From contig OY730477.1 of NCBI GenBank assembly GCA_963422745.1, positions 2,790,001-2,854,000 on the forward strand: 64,000 nt of DNA. Reading direction: 5' to 3'. The notes under the pieces were generated by a model. That model was not told where the DNA came from and did not search any database. It worked only from the letters and a program-made list of their open reading frames with translations. The stretch is from G963422745 sp963422745 (lineage in GTDB: Bacteria; Actinomycetota; Acidimicrobiia; Acidimicrobiales; Aldehydirespiratoraceae). Of the stretch, positions 1-12,752 are shown in pieces. A program made the translations under genes and the position numbers. Numbering within the stretch: position 1 is the first letter of the stretch; the number at the start of each line of letters is the position of its first letter.

Positions 1-1
1 T

Positions 2-715
2 TCAGCCGACACCGCGATACCACCACCGACAACAACCGCACCCAGTTTCACATCCACCACATCGATCCCCACTACAACGACAACTATCCCCACTACAACC
101 ACTACCCCGCCAACCACCACAACGGCCCGCACCACAACCACACCACCACCAACCACCACAACCACGACAACCACACCCCCAACAACCACCACAACGGCCC
201 GCACCATCACACCGCCAACCACCACGTCGATCCGCACCACAACCACACCACCGCCAACCACCACAACGGCCCGCACCACAACCACACCACCGCCAACCAC
301 CACAACGGCCCGCACCACAACCACACCCCCAACAACCACTACAACCACGACAACCACACCCCCAACAACCACCACTTCGATCCCCACCACAACCACGACA
401 ACCACACCCCCACCAACCACAACCCCGCCAACCACAACCATTGTCGCGACAGGCCCTACGCCACAGCAATGGGAGGCCCTGCGGCAATGCGAATCAGGCG
501 GTCGCTACAAAGCGCTGAGCCCCAACGGGAGATACCGCGGTGCTTACCAGTTCACACAAGCCACCTGGAACTGGGTGGCCTCCCGGAACGATCCGTCGCT
601 GGTAAGGGTCGACCCTGCAAAGGCGTCGCCAGCCGATCAGGACAGCCAAGCGCGATATCTCTACAGCGTTCAAGGTGCCAAGCCGTGGCCCTCCTGCGGT
701 AGGCACCTCTATTGA
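2..715 (+). CDS. Resuscitation-promoting-factor-like transglycosylase, 5' end cut off by the window
   Basis: The frame is open from the left edge to the TGA at 713-715, so only the C-terminal part is visible. About the first 145 residues are almost pure Thr/Pro repeats with occasional Ala-Arg, a likely cell-wall-spanning linker. The last 90 or so residues form an RPF-type transglycosylase domain beginning WEALRQCESGG, where the Glu after Cys is the expected catalytic acid; a second Cys near the end (WPSCG) is the usual disulfide partner, and GAYQFTQATW matches the family core. Such enzymes cleave peptidoglycan outside the cell and promote resuscitation from dormancy. The gene lies just upstream of ksgA and ispE, the rpfB-ksgA-ispE order of mycobacteria. 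No G5 or DUF348 domain is visible, but the N-terminus is missing. Confidence 0.85.
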   Translation, partial: SADTAIPPPTTTAPSFTSTTSIPTTTTTIPTTTTTPPTTTTARTTTTPPPTTTTTTTTPPTTTTTARTITPPTTTSIRTTTTPPPTTTTARTTTTPPPTTTTARTTTTPPTTTTTTTTTPPTTTTSIPTTTTTTTPPPTTTPPTTTIVATGPTPQQWEALRQCESGGRYKALSPNGRYRGAYQFTQATWNWVASRNDPSLVRVDPAKASPADQDSQARYLYSVQGAKPWPSCGRHLY

Positions 716-737
716 TCAGGTATTTTGAGCCCGATCC

Positions 738-1565
738 ATGACTCACAGTCGACTCAAGCTCGAACAGCTTCTTCGTCGTTACGAGCTAACGCCACGGCGT
801 GCACTCGGGCAGCACTTTGTCGGCGATCCCGAACTGCTGACTGCTATCGCCCGAATCAGTGGCGCGGGACCGGATCGGCCGGTATTGGAGATAGGGCCCG
901 GGCTCGGCTCGCTTACGCTTGCGCTCGCCTCCACCGGCGCAGCGGTCACAGCAGTGGAAGCCGACGGCGACCTGGTGACGATACTGCGAGATGTTGTGGC
1001 CGGGCTTGATGTCACCGTGGTCCAAGCCGATGCAATGAATGTTGACTGGGAGGAGCTACTCGCCAGCCATGACGACTGGATGCTGATCGCCAATCTCCCA
1101 TACAACATCGCAACCCCTTTGATACTCGACCTGCTACGAGAAACAGGCCGAATTCGTTCGATGCTTGTTATGTTGCAACTCGAGACCGCGCAACGCCTCG
1201 CCGCGAAACCCGGCGACAGGGCCATCGGAATCCCATCGCTGCTGGCCGCCTACCATGCGACGGTTGAGATCGTCCAGCGTGTGCCAGCTGCGGTTTTCGT
1301 ACCCGAACCCAATGTGGAGTCGGCATTGGTGCGCATCGAACGGCACCCCCAGCGTGTCGTTGATACACCCCTTGAGGCGATCGAGCCTCTCGTGAGAACC
1401 GCCTTCGGACAACGCCGCAAGATGCTGAGGCGGTCGCTGGCCACGATGCTGACTACAGACGATTTCACCAATGCGTCGGTCGATCCGAGACGCAGACCCG
1501 AGACGCTGTCACTTGAGGAGTGGGCCGAACTGGCCAGCACACGTCGGCTCAGCTGTAAATCGTAG
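738..1565 (+). CDS. ksgA: 16S rRNA adenine dimethyltransferase KsgA/RsmA
   Basis: This is the 275-residue SAM-dependent enzyme that dimethylates the two adjacent adenines in the 3'-terminal hairpin of 16S rRNA, a late step in 30S maturation. The family N-terminal signature GQHF is at residues 24-27, the SAM-binding loop EIGPGLG at 51-57, and the catalytic motif NLPYNI at 119-124. Length is normal for the family. The ATG start lies 22 bp after the transglycosylase stop, and ispE follows after 3 bp, so the genes are probably co-transcribed. Confidence 0.97.
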   Translation: MTHSRLKLEQLLRRYELTPRRALGQHFVGDPELLTAIARISGAGPDRPVLEIGPGLGSLTLALASTGAAVTAVEADGDLVTILRDVVAGLDVTVVQADAMNVDWEELLASHDDWMLIANLPYNIATPLILDLLRETGRIRSMLVMLQLETAQRLAAKPGDRAIGIPSLLAAYHATVEIVQRVPAAVFVPEPNVESALVRIERHPQRVVDTPLEAIEPLVRTAFGQRRKMLRRSLATMLTTDDFTNASVDPRRRPETLSLEEWAELASTRRLSCKS

Positions 1566-1568
1566 TCT

Positions 1569-2324
1569 GTGGCCGTGGAGACAGTCACCGCACCAGCCAA
1601 ACTGACCCTTTCCCTGCGGGTGACCGGACAACGCGACGGCTACCACCTGATCGACGCCGAGATGGTGACCGTGGATCTCTACGACACCCTTGAGATCGAC
1701 GACCAGAGAATCAACGATGGCTCCGACCACGAGAAGTCCGGCCAAGCAGAGGCCGCTGTGGTTGAGGTCACCCATAACCCGAGCTCAATGCTCAACGTCA
1801 CCGACGACTTGGTAGTCCGGGCATTGCAACTCGTCGGGCGACCTGCTCGGGTACGGATCAACAAACAGATACCGATAGGAGCCGGGCTCGGCGGCGGGTC
1901 CGCGGATGCCGCAGCCGTCTTGAGGTGGGCCAGATATAGCGACCCCGTCGGCGCCTCTGCAATCGGTGCCGATGTGGCCTTCTGTCTTACCGGCGGCAGG
2001 GCGCGGGTAACCGGCATTGGCGAGATCATCAAGCCGATGCCGTTTCGCCGGGAGGTGTTCACACTGCTGACACCACCGTTCGGGTGCTCAACAAAGGAGG
2101 TCTACCTGATGTGGGACACCCTGGGAGGTCCGACCGGCAACCACGGCAATGACCTTGAACCGGCCGCCATGGCAGTTGCACCTGAACTCAAAATGTGGCG
2201 CAACCAACTGGCCGAATCCACCGGCAGGGTTCCGCGATTAGCCGGTAGCGGGAGCACGCTGTTTGTTTCAGGTGCCTTTCCGGGCCCGGGCCGGGTGATC
2301 GTTACCACCGTGCCGGGCACATAG
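1569..2324 (+). CDS. ispE: 4-diphosphocytidyl-2-C-methyl-D-erythritol kinase IspE
   Basis: GHMP-family kinase of the non-mevalonate (MEP) isoprenoid pathway, phosphorylating CDP-methylerythritol. A GTG start 3 bp after ksgA gives 251 residues. The ATP-binding motif IPIGAGLGGGSADAA is at 101-115, with the substrate-side Lys at 11 and an Asp at 135 in GADVAFCL. The protein is shorter than the usual 280-300 residues because the helical stretch between the GHMP motif and GADVAF is reduced by roughly 20 residues. Placement after ksgA is a classic actinobacterial arrangement and supports the call. Confidence 0.94.
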   Translation: MAVETVTAPAKLTLSLRVTGQRDGYHLIDAEMVTVDLYDTLEIDDQRINDGSDHEKSGQAEAAVVEVTHNPSSMLNVTDDLVVRALQLVGRPARVRINKQIPIGAGLGGGSADAAAVLRWARYSDPVGASAIGADVAFCLTGGRARVTGIGEIIKPMPFRREVFTLLTPPFGCSTKEVYLMWDTLGGPTGNHGNDLEPAAMAVAPELKMWRNQLAESTGRVPRLAGSGSTLFVSGAFPGPGRVIVTTVPGT

Positions 2325-2403
2325 ACGAGACGAACCGTCACCGCAACGGCTTGAACCGGCGACTCCCAACACGCGGCAAGTCACTGAAGATGTCTCAGCG
2401 GAA

Positions 2404-2493
2404 CTACCGGCGCTGGTGTCGTGTCCTTCGCAACATCTTCTTGTGTTTCTTCTTGCGCATCCGCTTTCGGCGCTTCTTGATGAGTGAACCCAC
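2404..2493 (-). CDS. Small ribosomal protein bS22 (AURKAIP1/COX24 family), 29 residues
   Basis: A GTG-initiated 29-codon gene on the minus strand encodes an extremely basic peptide beginning VGSLIKKRRKRMRKKKHKK and ending RRTRHQRR before TAG. This closely resembles the mycobacterial 30S protein bS22 (GSVIKKRRKRM..KKHRKLLRRTR), which sits near the decoding centre. The similarity is judged from memory of the family. A GGAGG lies 13 nt before the chosen GTG; another in-frame GTG eight codons upstream is less likely because the family starts at this Gly-Ser. It lies convergent to ispE, with tRNA-Gln on the other side. Genes this small are often missed. Confidence 0.85.
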   Translation of the reverse strand: MGSLIKKRRKRMRKKKHKKMLRRTRHQRR

Positions 2494-2649
2494 AGCCGTG
2501 ACGCTACCTCCGTGCACGGTCATGGACACCAAGCTGAGGATTTCTGCGGTCAGTTGCGACATCGCCACTGTCAGTTGCCATGTTCATTATCAACCTCCGA
2601 GAGCCAGAAGCCGGGCAGGTCCAAGATCGGGTTAGCGTGATGGCTGCCC

Positions 2650-2722
2650 TGGCCCGTAGTTCAATCGGTAGAACGTCGGACTTTGGATCCGGATGTTGCA
2701 GGTTCGATTCCTGCCGGGCCAG
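2650..2722 (+). tRNA. tRNA-Gln (anticodon TTG)
   Basis: A full cloverleaf can be folded by eye: acceptor TGGCCCG pairs with CGGGCCA, the D stem is GTTC/GAAC, the anticodon stem TCGGA/TCCGG carries the loop CTTTGGA with anticodon TTG, and the T stem is GCAGG/CCTGC around TTCGATT. The discriminator base is G, as expected for glutamine tRNA. The 3' CCA is not fully encoded. Confidence 0.95.
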
Positions 2723-2917
2723 CAATATCAGACATCTCCTTTCATTGCGGTTATCTGGCATTGCGGGTATCGGGTCATTGCGGGTATCTGGCATCGCTGG
2801 ATTCGGCTCGGTACCAGCATGGCTGGACTCGCCTTATGATTCGGGTTCGCACCCCGCTGGCCGACCGGGCCCGCCTCGCCTGTACAGATACCGAAACGGA
2901 TCATCAAGACCTCTCAG
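2723..2917. repeat. Short spacer before prs with degenerate 16-18 bp repeats
   Basis: Between tRNA-Gln and prs there are about four near-copies of CATTGCGGGTATC(T/G)GG between roughly 2745 and 2810. No coding sequence or RNA gene is recognised here. The rest is the presumed promoter and leader region of prs. Confidence 0.5.
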
Positions 2918-3898
2918 ATGCAGCTCCCCACCCAGAAAGTCCTTTACCTCGTATCTGGAAGGGCGGCCGAACCACTCGCCACGAAGATCTGCAATGAACT
3001 GGGGGTTCGACTGGGATCGGCGAACGTAGCGGAGTTCGCCAACGGAGAGATCCACGTCAAATACGGCGAATCGATACGGGGATCCGATGTCTTCATCATT
3101 CAGGCACACACCGAATGGCCGGGAGGGTCAATCAACGACGCCGTCATGGAACACCTGATCTTGGTTGACGCCGCCAAGCGAGCCTCTGCCAAGCGCATTA
3201 CGGTGGTTGCGCCCTTCTACGGCTACAGCCGCCAAGACCGCAAAGCCTCGGGCCGCGAACCGATAACCGCCCGCCTGCTAGCCGACTTGTTCGCCGCCGC
3301 TGGCGCTGACCGGCTTTTGTCGGTCGACCTTCATTCCGGGCAGATCCAGGGTTTCTTCGACGGTCCGGTGGATCACCTGACGGCAATGCCGGTTCTGGTT
3401 GAGCACCTTGCACGCATAGACGATGACCTTGTAGTCGTGTCACCCGACGCTGGCCGAATGAAGGTAGCCGAGCGCTACACCAACTTGTTGTCCGCCGATC
3501 TGGCCTATGTACACAAGCGGCGCTCAACCACAGAGATGGACTCTGTTGAGGCCACCGAGATTATTGGGCACGTAAATGGTCGCACATGCGTACTGATCGA
3601 CGACATGATCGACACCGGGGGAACCATCTGCGCGGCGGCCAACCTCCTAGCCGATTATGGGGCACGGCGCATTGTCGTCGCCACAACTCACGGCCTTTTT
3701 TCGGGGCCAGCGATCAATCGCCTCGCCGACGCGCCGGTGGAACGCGTGATTATCACCGACACCGTGATGCTTCCAGAGGAAAAGAAACTTGCGAAGATCA
3801 CCGTATTGTCGGTCGCGCCGATTATTGCCAGAGCCATCTCGGCGGTATTTGAGGACACATCGGTGAGCGAGATCTTCGGTGGCAAGAATCTGGCTTAG
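2918..3898 (+). CDS. prs: Ribose-phosphate pyrophosphokinase (PRPP synthetase)
   Basis: Makes 5-phosphoribosyl-1-diphosphate from ribose 5-phosphate and ATP for nucleotide, histidine and tryptophan synthesis. The 326-residue protein has the class I features: the flexible ATP loop FYGYSRQDRKASGREPIT at about 100-117, the metal-binding DLHSGQIQGFF segment, and the PRPP loop VLIDDMIDTGGT at about 225-236. The start ATGCAGCTCCCC is the first good candidate. It is followed by rplY and pth, the same trio as in mycobacteria, although glmU, normally next to prs there, is absent. Confidence 0.97.
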   Translation: MQLPTQKVLYLVSGRAAEPLATKICNELGVRLGSANVAEFANGEIHVKYGESIRGSDVFIIQAHTEWPGGSINDAVMEHLILVDAAKRASAKRITVVAPFYGYSRQDRKASGREPITARLLADLFAAAGADRLLSVDLHSGQIQGFFDGPVDHLTAMPVLVEHLARIDDDLVVVSPDAGRMKVAERYTNLLSADLAYVHKRRSTTEMDSVEATEIIGHVNGRTCVLIDDMIDTGGTICAAANLLADYGARRIVVATTHGLFSGPAINRLADAPVERVIITDTVMLPEEKKLAKITVLSVAPIIARAISAVFEDTSVSEIFGGKNLA

Positions 3899-4040
3899 GT
3901 GATACTTGCTTGGGCATCCTGGTTAGCCGATCAAGGTGTACTAGCCCCACAGGAATCCCGGTCGGGTCCGCTAGCCTGTGCCGTCGGCTCCACGGAGCCT
4001 TGTTGTTTGATCGCTGCGAACGTCCGGAGCCCGATTCGCC

Positions 4041-4676
4041 ATGTCCGAACTGCTGTTGAGCGCCAATACCGGTCGCGTCCCGGGCACCCGACCTGCTCGT
4101 CGTCTTCGCCGTGAAGGCCGTGTTCCTGCTGTTGTCTACGGCCTTGACACCGAGCCGCTCGCCGTGTCGGTTGAATGGACGGCTCTGCGTTCGACCCTCA
4201 CCACGGTTGCGGGTCTAAATGCTCTCATCACTTTGCAGATTGAGGGCGAGAAGCACTTGACGGTGATAAAGGAACTGCAAAGACACCCGTTGCGGCGCGA
4301 CGTTCTCCACGTTGATTTCATGCGGGTGCGAGCCGATCAATCAATCGAAGTGGAGGTTCCACTGGTGCTCGTTGGCGAAGCCCTTGAAGTCACCCGGGCC
4401 GACGGCATGGTGGACCAGGTTCTGTACACCCTCACTATCTCTGCGATGCCCACCTCGGTACCCGACGAGATTGAGGTTGACATCACCAGCCTTGAGCTGG
4501 GTGGCTCTCTCAAGGTCGCAGACGTGATCTTGCCTCCGGGTGCTTCGACTCCGGTCGATCCCGACGAAGCTGTGTGTTCGGCGCTCATCACCCGCTCAAC
4601 GCGCGAGGCAATCGCCCGAGCTCAAGAGGAGGCCGCAGGTGCAGATGAGTCCACGCCCGAGACCGGCGAGGACTGA
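4041..4676 (+). CDS. rplY: 50S ribosomal protein bL25 / general stress protein Ctc
   Basis: A 211-residue two-domain bL25. The first 90 or so residues form the 5S-rRNA-binding L25 fold (RLRREGRVPAVVYG near the N-terminus), followed by the TL5/Ctc C-terminal beta domain (VPLVLVGEALEV at about 109-120) and an acidic Ala/Glu-rich tail. It binds 5S rRNA in the central protuberance of the large subunit. It is directly upstream of pth, an arrangement conserved in many bacteria. Confidence 0.96.
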   Translation: MSELLLSANTGRVPGTRPARRLRREGRVPAVVYGLDTEPLAVSVEWTALRSTLTTVAGLNALITLQIEGEKHLTVIKELQRHPLRRDVLHVDFMRVRADQSIEVEVPLVLVGEALEVTRADGMVDQVLYTLTISAMPTSVPDEIEVDITSLELGGSLKVADVILPPGASTPVDPDEAVCSALITRSTREAIARAQEEAAGADESTPETGED

Positions 4677-4711
4677 CAACGCGGCCGGGAACCGGATCGC
4701 CCTTGGCCGCA

Positions 4712-5326
4712 ATGGCTCGGCTCATCCAACGACAACGCACAGGAACCCGCGCCTCGCTGCTTGTGGTCGGTCTCGGCAACCCTGGACCCGAATACGCCCA
4801 TACCCGTCACAACGCAGGACAGTGGGTGATCAACGAACTGATTCGTCGCCACGGCGGCCGACTTCGGGGCAAACGTCAAGGTCATTCAACAGCCGACGAG
4901 TTGACTATAGGTGAGCATCGCGTAGCCGTTGCGATACCTACGACTTACATGAACGAGTCCGGTCGAGCGATCCGACCGTTGCTGCGCCGATACGGCGTGG
5001 CAAACCTGGAACGACTGGTGATCGTCCACGACGAACTGGACCTGCCCGTCGGCCGCATGAAGCTCAAGCACGGCGGCGGCATAGCCGGCAACAACGGGCT
5101 CAGGTCGATTCGCTCCCACCTTCGCGACGATTCATTCACTCGGATCAGGATCGGGATCGGCAAGCCCGTACCCGGCACCATGAAGGGCCGCGACTACGTC
5201 CTTCGAAGGCCTGGGCGAGCCGAGCAGAATGAACTCGATCGTGTGATCAGTTGCGCCGCAGATGCGCTGGAGTTCCTCGCCGGTAACGACATCAACGAAG
5301 CCATGAACCGATTCAACGGCGCCTGA
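4712..5326 (+). CDS. pth: Peptidyl-tRNA hydrolase
   Basis: Rescues ribosome drop-off products by cleaving peptidyl-tRNA. From the ATG at 4712 the protein is 204 residues; a TTG three codons earlier is possible but less likely. Family residues are visible: GLGNPG at 21-26 with Asn23, the catalytic His33 in TRHNAG, MNESG with Asn81, and HDELDLP with Asp107. The expected GNNGLRSI segment follows. It lies 35 bp after rplY and 8 bp before mfd, suggesting one transcript. Confidence 0.96.
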   Translation: MARLIQRQRTGTRASLLVVGLGNPGPEYAHTRHNAGQWVINELIRRHGGRLRGKRQGHSTADELTIGEHRVAVAIPTTYMNESGRAIRPLLRRYGVANLERLVIVHDELDLPVGRMKLKHGGGIAGNNGLRSIRSHLRDDSFTRIRIGIGKPVPGTMKGRDYVLRRPGRAEQNELDRVISCAADALEFLAGNDINEAMNRFNGA

Positions 5327-5334
5327 GACCCACC

Positions 5335-8891
<3,557 letters not shown>

Positions 8892-8895
<4 letters not shown>

Positions 8896-9917
8896 GTGAC
8901 GATCCCGGTTCCTCCTCGGATGAGCCACCGCCTGCCGGTACGGCTCCCGCCTCGGCCTCACACCGCAGCACCCCCAAATTTACCACCCTCGTCTTGCAGC
9001 GACGGTTGCCGTTGCTTCGCGCAGTGCCAGCGATCGTGATGGCGATCGGGGTCGCTGCGGTGATCGGCTATGTGATCTTTCGCGGAAATGACGACATCGT
9101 GGCCAGGTACGGCGAATATCGCCTCAAGTTGAGCGAGTTGAATGAACTCGTGGTCGAGTCTCCCGATTCTGCACTGCGAGCAGATCAGGCAACCGCTGAC
9201 AGAATCACCGACTGGTTGTTGAGCCATGCGGCGCGACAAGAGCTGATCGACCGCGGTGGCATAGTCCAAGCCAACCATGTCGCCGACGGCACCATCAGAG
9301 CCGAAGCGCTGGGAGCTGTCCCGGGAACCAGGCTCCACCAGCTGTGGTCCAATACAGTGTCGGTATTGAATGCGGTTGAAGACTTCGCCGAAAGCAGCGC
9401 TGTTTCCCGCGACGTGGTTCCGGAGTACCTGTGTGCAAGTCACGTAGTGGTTGCCGATGAAGAACAGGCACAACAGATCAAGGATCGCGCCGACGCCGGG
9501 GAGAACGTCGGTGACCTCGCGGCGGAGTTCTCCATCGAGCCCGCAGCCGATCCTGAAAACGCCAGCCGCGGCGATCTGGGCTGTGCCGACACTGCTCTCT
9601 ACGTCACCGATTTCGTTGAGGGTGCGCGCTCAGCGGAGGGTTCAGGTGTGGTGGGACCGATACGTTCGGATTTCGGCTGGCATGTCATAGACGTCCGATC
9701 AATGGGGCCAGTGTCTGTGCTGGTACATCCCGAACTAACCCAAGCTGACGTCGACGAAGCTATAGCCGAGGCGACCTTGGCGTCGACCGAGCAAGGCGTG
9801 GAGATGATCTTCACAGAGGTCATCGAAGGGGCTTTCGGATTGGCCGCAACAGCTGAGATCGACTCCCGTTTCGGTACCTGGGACCCAACCGCCAACTATG
9901 TCGTCGCCGGGCGCTGA
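8892..9917 (+). CDS. Membrane-anchored SurA/PrsA-like peptidyl-prolyl isomerase
   Basis: A 341-residue foldase candidate. It has a Ser/Pro-rich cytoplasmic N-terminus, one membrane segment at about 43-63 followed directly by extracytoplasmic sequence, a SurA-like helical region, and a parvulin-type PPIC domain at about 180-270 (ASHVVVADEEQA, then FGWHVIDV). Such proteins help exported proteins fold. The GTG start overlaps the mfd stop by 4 bp, which implies translational coupling, and mazG follows after 9 bp. A putative chaperone role is inferred from the domain order; substrate is unknown. Confidence 0.82.
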
Positions 9918-9926
9918 CCCACAACG

Positions 9927-11372
9927 ATGGGGAAAGTAACAGTCGTCGGACTAGGGCCTGCAGGGCCGGATCTCACAACTGAGCAGACACGGTCTGTGAT
10001 CGAGAACACACCCCGGCTCTATCTGCGTACCACGCAGCACCCGGCCGCTTCGGTTCTGCGCGATGCTGTGTCATTCGACCACATATATGAACAGGCGGCA
10101 ACCTTCGTTGAGGTGTACCTCAAGATCCGCGATTACCTGCTCTACGCCGCAGCAGAGGGTGATCTGGTATACGCGGTCCCGGGTTCGCCGTTGGTGCTGG
10201 AACGTAGCGTCGAGTTGCTCCGCGACGCCGCAGCCGACGGAGAAGTCGAGTTGAATATCTTGCCAGCGATGTCGTTTCTGGACACCGCCTGGTCGGCTCT
10301 GGGTATCGATCCCGTTGAGACCGGAGTCCACCTGATCGACGGTCACCGGTTTGCCACCGCCTCCTCCGGCAGGGCTGGCCCATTGCTTGTTGCAGGTTGT
10401 CATGCCCGCCACGTGCTCGGCGACATCAAGTTGACGCTGGATGACCCTCCCGAATCCGCCACGGTGCTGCAACACCTCGGCTTGCCGAGCCAATCCGTGT
10501 ATGAGGTGGCGTGGGCAGACCTTGACCGTTGCGTTGAAGCCGATCATCTCACATCGATATACATCACCGAACCAGGACCGGGACCAGCCGCGGAGTTCAC
10601 CCGATTCGAGGAGTTGGTGCGGACTTTGCGCGCGGAATGTCCATGGGATCGAGAGCAAACGCACGGCTCTTTGCGACGTCATCTCTTGGAAGAGGCCCAT
10701 GAGACGCTGGAGGCTCTGGACGCGCGGGCGGTACTCAACGACAACGAGCCCGACAGCGACCTTGACGAGCATCTGTGCGAAGAACTCGGCGATTTGTTGT
10801 ACCAGATCTTTTTTCACTCCCGACTGGCCGCGGAGCGAGGTGCGTTCACGGTCGCCGATGTAGCCCAAGGCATACACGACAAGCTCGTGAGCCGTCACCC
10901 ACACGTATTCGGCGACGTCGAAGCCCAGGACACCAAGACTGTTCTGGGCAACTGGGAACGCATCAAAGCAGATGAGAAAGGCCGAAGTTCCTCCATGGAT
11001 GGCATTTCAGGGGTGCAACCTGCACTTGTGTTTGCCATGAAGGCCCAGGATCGAGCTGTGACAGTCGGCTTTGATCGTGTCCAGAGCTGCGATGCAGGCA
11101 TGACTGACTTCGCTGAGTGGATCGCCGAGTCGCGCACCGAACCCTCCGAGCGTGATCTCGGTGACCTGCTCTTTGCGGCCGTACGATTGGCTCGCCATCT
11201 CGATCACGATCCCGAGACATCCCTGAGGGGTGCTGTCCGGCGCTTCATCGCCCTGGTTCGAACCGTGGAAGGGCTTGCCTCACAACACGGAGACGACTTT
11301 GAGACTGTTTCAAAGACGACCCTGTCGCAGTGGTGGCGAAATGCAGCATCATCGGCAGCGTCGGCCTCGTGA
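9927..11372 (+). CDS. mazG: Tetrapyrrole-methylase-like domain fused to MazG nucleotide pyrophosphohydrolase
   Basis: The 481 residues contain two modules. Residues 1-220 are a SAM-dependent tetrapyrrole (corrin/porphyrin) methylase-like domain starting KVTVVGLGPAGPDLTT. Residues 235-430 are a MazG domain with ECPWDREQTH, the metal-binding EEAHE helix and EELGDLLYQ. MazG hydrolyses aberrant or excess NTPs to NMPs and pyrophosphate. The same fusion is known as YabN in Bacillus; the methylase activity there is not well defined. In actinobacteria mazG typically lies near mfd and eno, as here. Confidence 0.92.
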   Translation: MGKVTVVGLGPAGPDLTTEQTRSVIENTPRLYLRTTQHPAASVLRDAVSFDHIYEQAATFVEVYLKIRDYLLYAAAEGDLVYAVPGSPLVLERSVELLRDAAADGEVELNILPAMSFLDTAWSALGIDPVETGVHLIDGHRFATASSGRAGPLLVAGCHARHVLGDIKLTLDDPPESATVLQHLGLPSQSVYEVAWADLDRCVEADHLTSIYITEPGPGPAAEFTRFEELVRTLRAECPWDREQTHGSLRRHLLEEAHETLEALDARAVLNDNEPDSDLDEHLCEELGDLLYQIFFHSRLAAERGAFTVADVAQGIHDKLVSRHPHVFGDVEAQDTKTVLGNWERIKADEKGRSSSMDGISGVQPALVFAMKAQDRAVTVGFDRVQSCDAGMTDFAEWIAESRTEPSERDLGDLLFAAVRLARHLDHDPETSLRGAVRRFIALVRTVEGLASQHGDDFETVSKTTLSQWWRNAASSAASAS

Positions 11373-11474
11373 AACCGCAGGCGACCGGAGCCCTCGAACC
11401 GCTGCCCACCTTGATCGCCACTATGGTTTGATGCGCGACAACCTCCCGATTCGTTCAACCCCGGAGCCCTAAAC

Positions 11475-12752
11475 GTGAGCACCATCTCCACAGTTCATGC
11501 CCGCGAGGTGTTCGATTCTCGCGGCAACCCGACAGTAGAAGTGGAAGTAGAACTTGATTCGGGTGCCACAGGATCTGCGATGGTTCCCTCGGGTGCCTCA
11601 ACCGGAGCCTATGAGGCGGTCGAGCTACGAGACGGCGGCGATCGCCTGAACGGCAAAGGCGTTCTGAAAGCCGTCGGTTTCGCAAACGGCGAACTTGCCG
11701 ATGCTGTAATCGGTCTGGATGCAACCGATCAGCGCCTGGTGGACAACGAATTGATCGCGGCTGACGGTACCGACAACAAAAGCCGTGTCGGTGCCAACTC
11801 CATCCTGGGCATCTCGCTTGCCGTCGCCCATGCCGCCGCGGCGGAGCTGCGCTTGCCGCTTTGGCGCTACCTCGGCGGCGTCAACGCACACGTCTTGCCG
11901 ATGCCGATGATGAATGTTCTCAATGGTGGTGAGCACGCCGACAACAACATTGACTACCAGGAATTCATGGTGATGCCCGTCGGCGCTGCGTCATTCGGCG
12001 AGGCAATGCGATGGGGTGTGGAAACTTATTTCGCTCTGAGAAATGTCCTGGGCGAAAGGGGGCTGTCGACGGGTATCGGCGACGAGGGAGGATTCGCCCC
12101 GAACCTCGGATCCAACGAGGAAGCCATCCAATTGTTGGTGGAAGCCATTGAACTTGCAGGCCTTACACCCAGCGACGACATGGCCATCACCCTTGATGTT
12201 GCCTCAACGGAATTCTTCGCCGCTGGCGTCTACACGCTGGCCTCCGAGGGCCGTTCCCTGGTGGCTTCCCAACAGGTATCCGATCTGGTCGCGTTGTGCG
12301 ACCGGTATCCCATCGTGTCCATAGAAGACGGCATGGCCGAGGACGACTGGAGCGGCTGGGCCGAACTCACCGAGGCGCTCGGCGACCGGGTGCAATTGGT
12401 GGGCGACGACCTTTTCGTCACCAACACAGAGCGCCTCGCAAGAGGTACCAACGAGGGAATCGCCAACTCAATATTGGTGAAGGTCAACCAGATTGGATCG
12501 CTCACCGAGACCCTCGAGACGATCGATCTAGCCACCCGCAACGCCTTTACGGTGGTGATGTCGCACCGGTCCGGCGAGACCGAGGACTCAACGATTGCCG
12601 ACCTGGCAGTCGCCACCAACTGTGGTCAGATCAAGACCGGGGCGCCGGCCCGCTCGGACAGGGTTGCCAAGTACAACCAGCTGTTGCGCATTGAGGAACG
12701 ACTCGGTGAGGCAGCTGCGTTTCGGATGCCGACCATCACACCCACACCATGA
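11475..12752 (+). CDS. eno: Enolase
   Basis: Converts 2-phosphoglycerate to phosphoenolpyruvate in glycolysis. The 425-residue protein starts with GTG and has the canonical N-terminus (AREVFDSRGNPTVEVEV), the ASTGAYEAVELRD loop, the GDEGGFAPN motif, the metal-binding SIEDGMAEDDW and DDLFVTN segments, and the signature NSILVKVNQIGSLTET followed by SHRSGETEDS. Its TGA overlaps the ATG of the next gene, the same neighbour relation as Rv1023-Rv1024 in Mycobacterium tuberculosis. Confidence 0.98.
   Translation: MSTISTVHAREVFDSRGNPTVEVEVELDSGATGSAMVPSGASTGAYEAVELRDGGDRLNGKGVLKAVGFANGELADAVIGLDATDQRLVDNELIAADGTDNKSRVGANSILGISLAVAHAAAAELRLPLWRYLGGVNAHVLPMPMMNVLNGGEHADNNIDYQEFMVMPVGAASFGEAMRWGVETYFALRNVLGERGLSTGIGDEGGFAPNLGSNEEAIQLLVEAIELAGLTPSDDMAITLDVASTEFFAAGVYTLASEGRSLVASQQVSDLVALCDRYPIVSIEDGMAEDDWSGWAELTEALGDRVQLVGDDLFVTNTERLARGTNEGIANSILVKVNQIGSLTETLETIDLATRNAFTVVMSHRSGETEDSTIADLAVATNCGQIKTGAPARSDRVAKYNQLLRIEERLGEAAAFRMPTITPTP

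Noticed and set aside
2..487. Minus-strand Gly/Cys/Trp-rich 161-residue frame
   Set aside because: It is the reverse complement of the Thr/Pro linker of the transglycosylase; low complexity alone keeps it open.
2351..2635. Plus-strand 94-residue Arg/Phe-rich frame
   Set aside because: Antisense to bS22, whose sequence is recognisable on the other strand.
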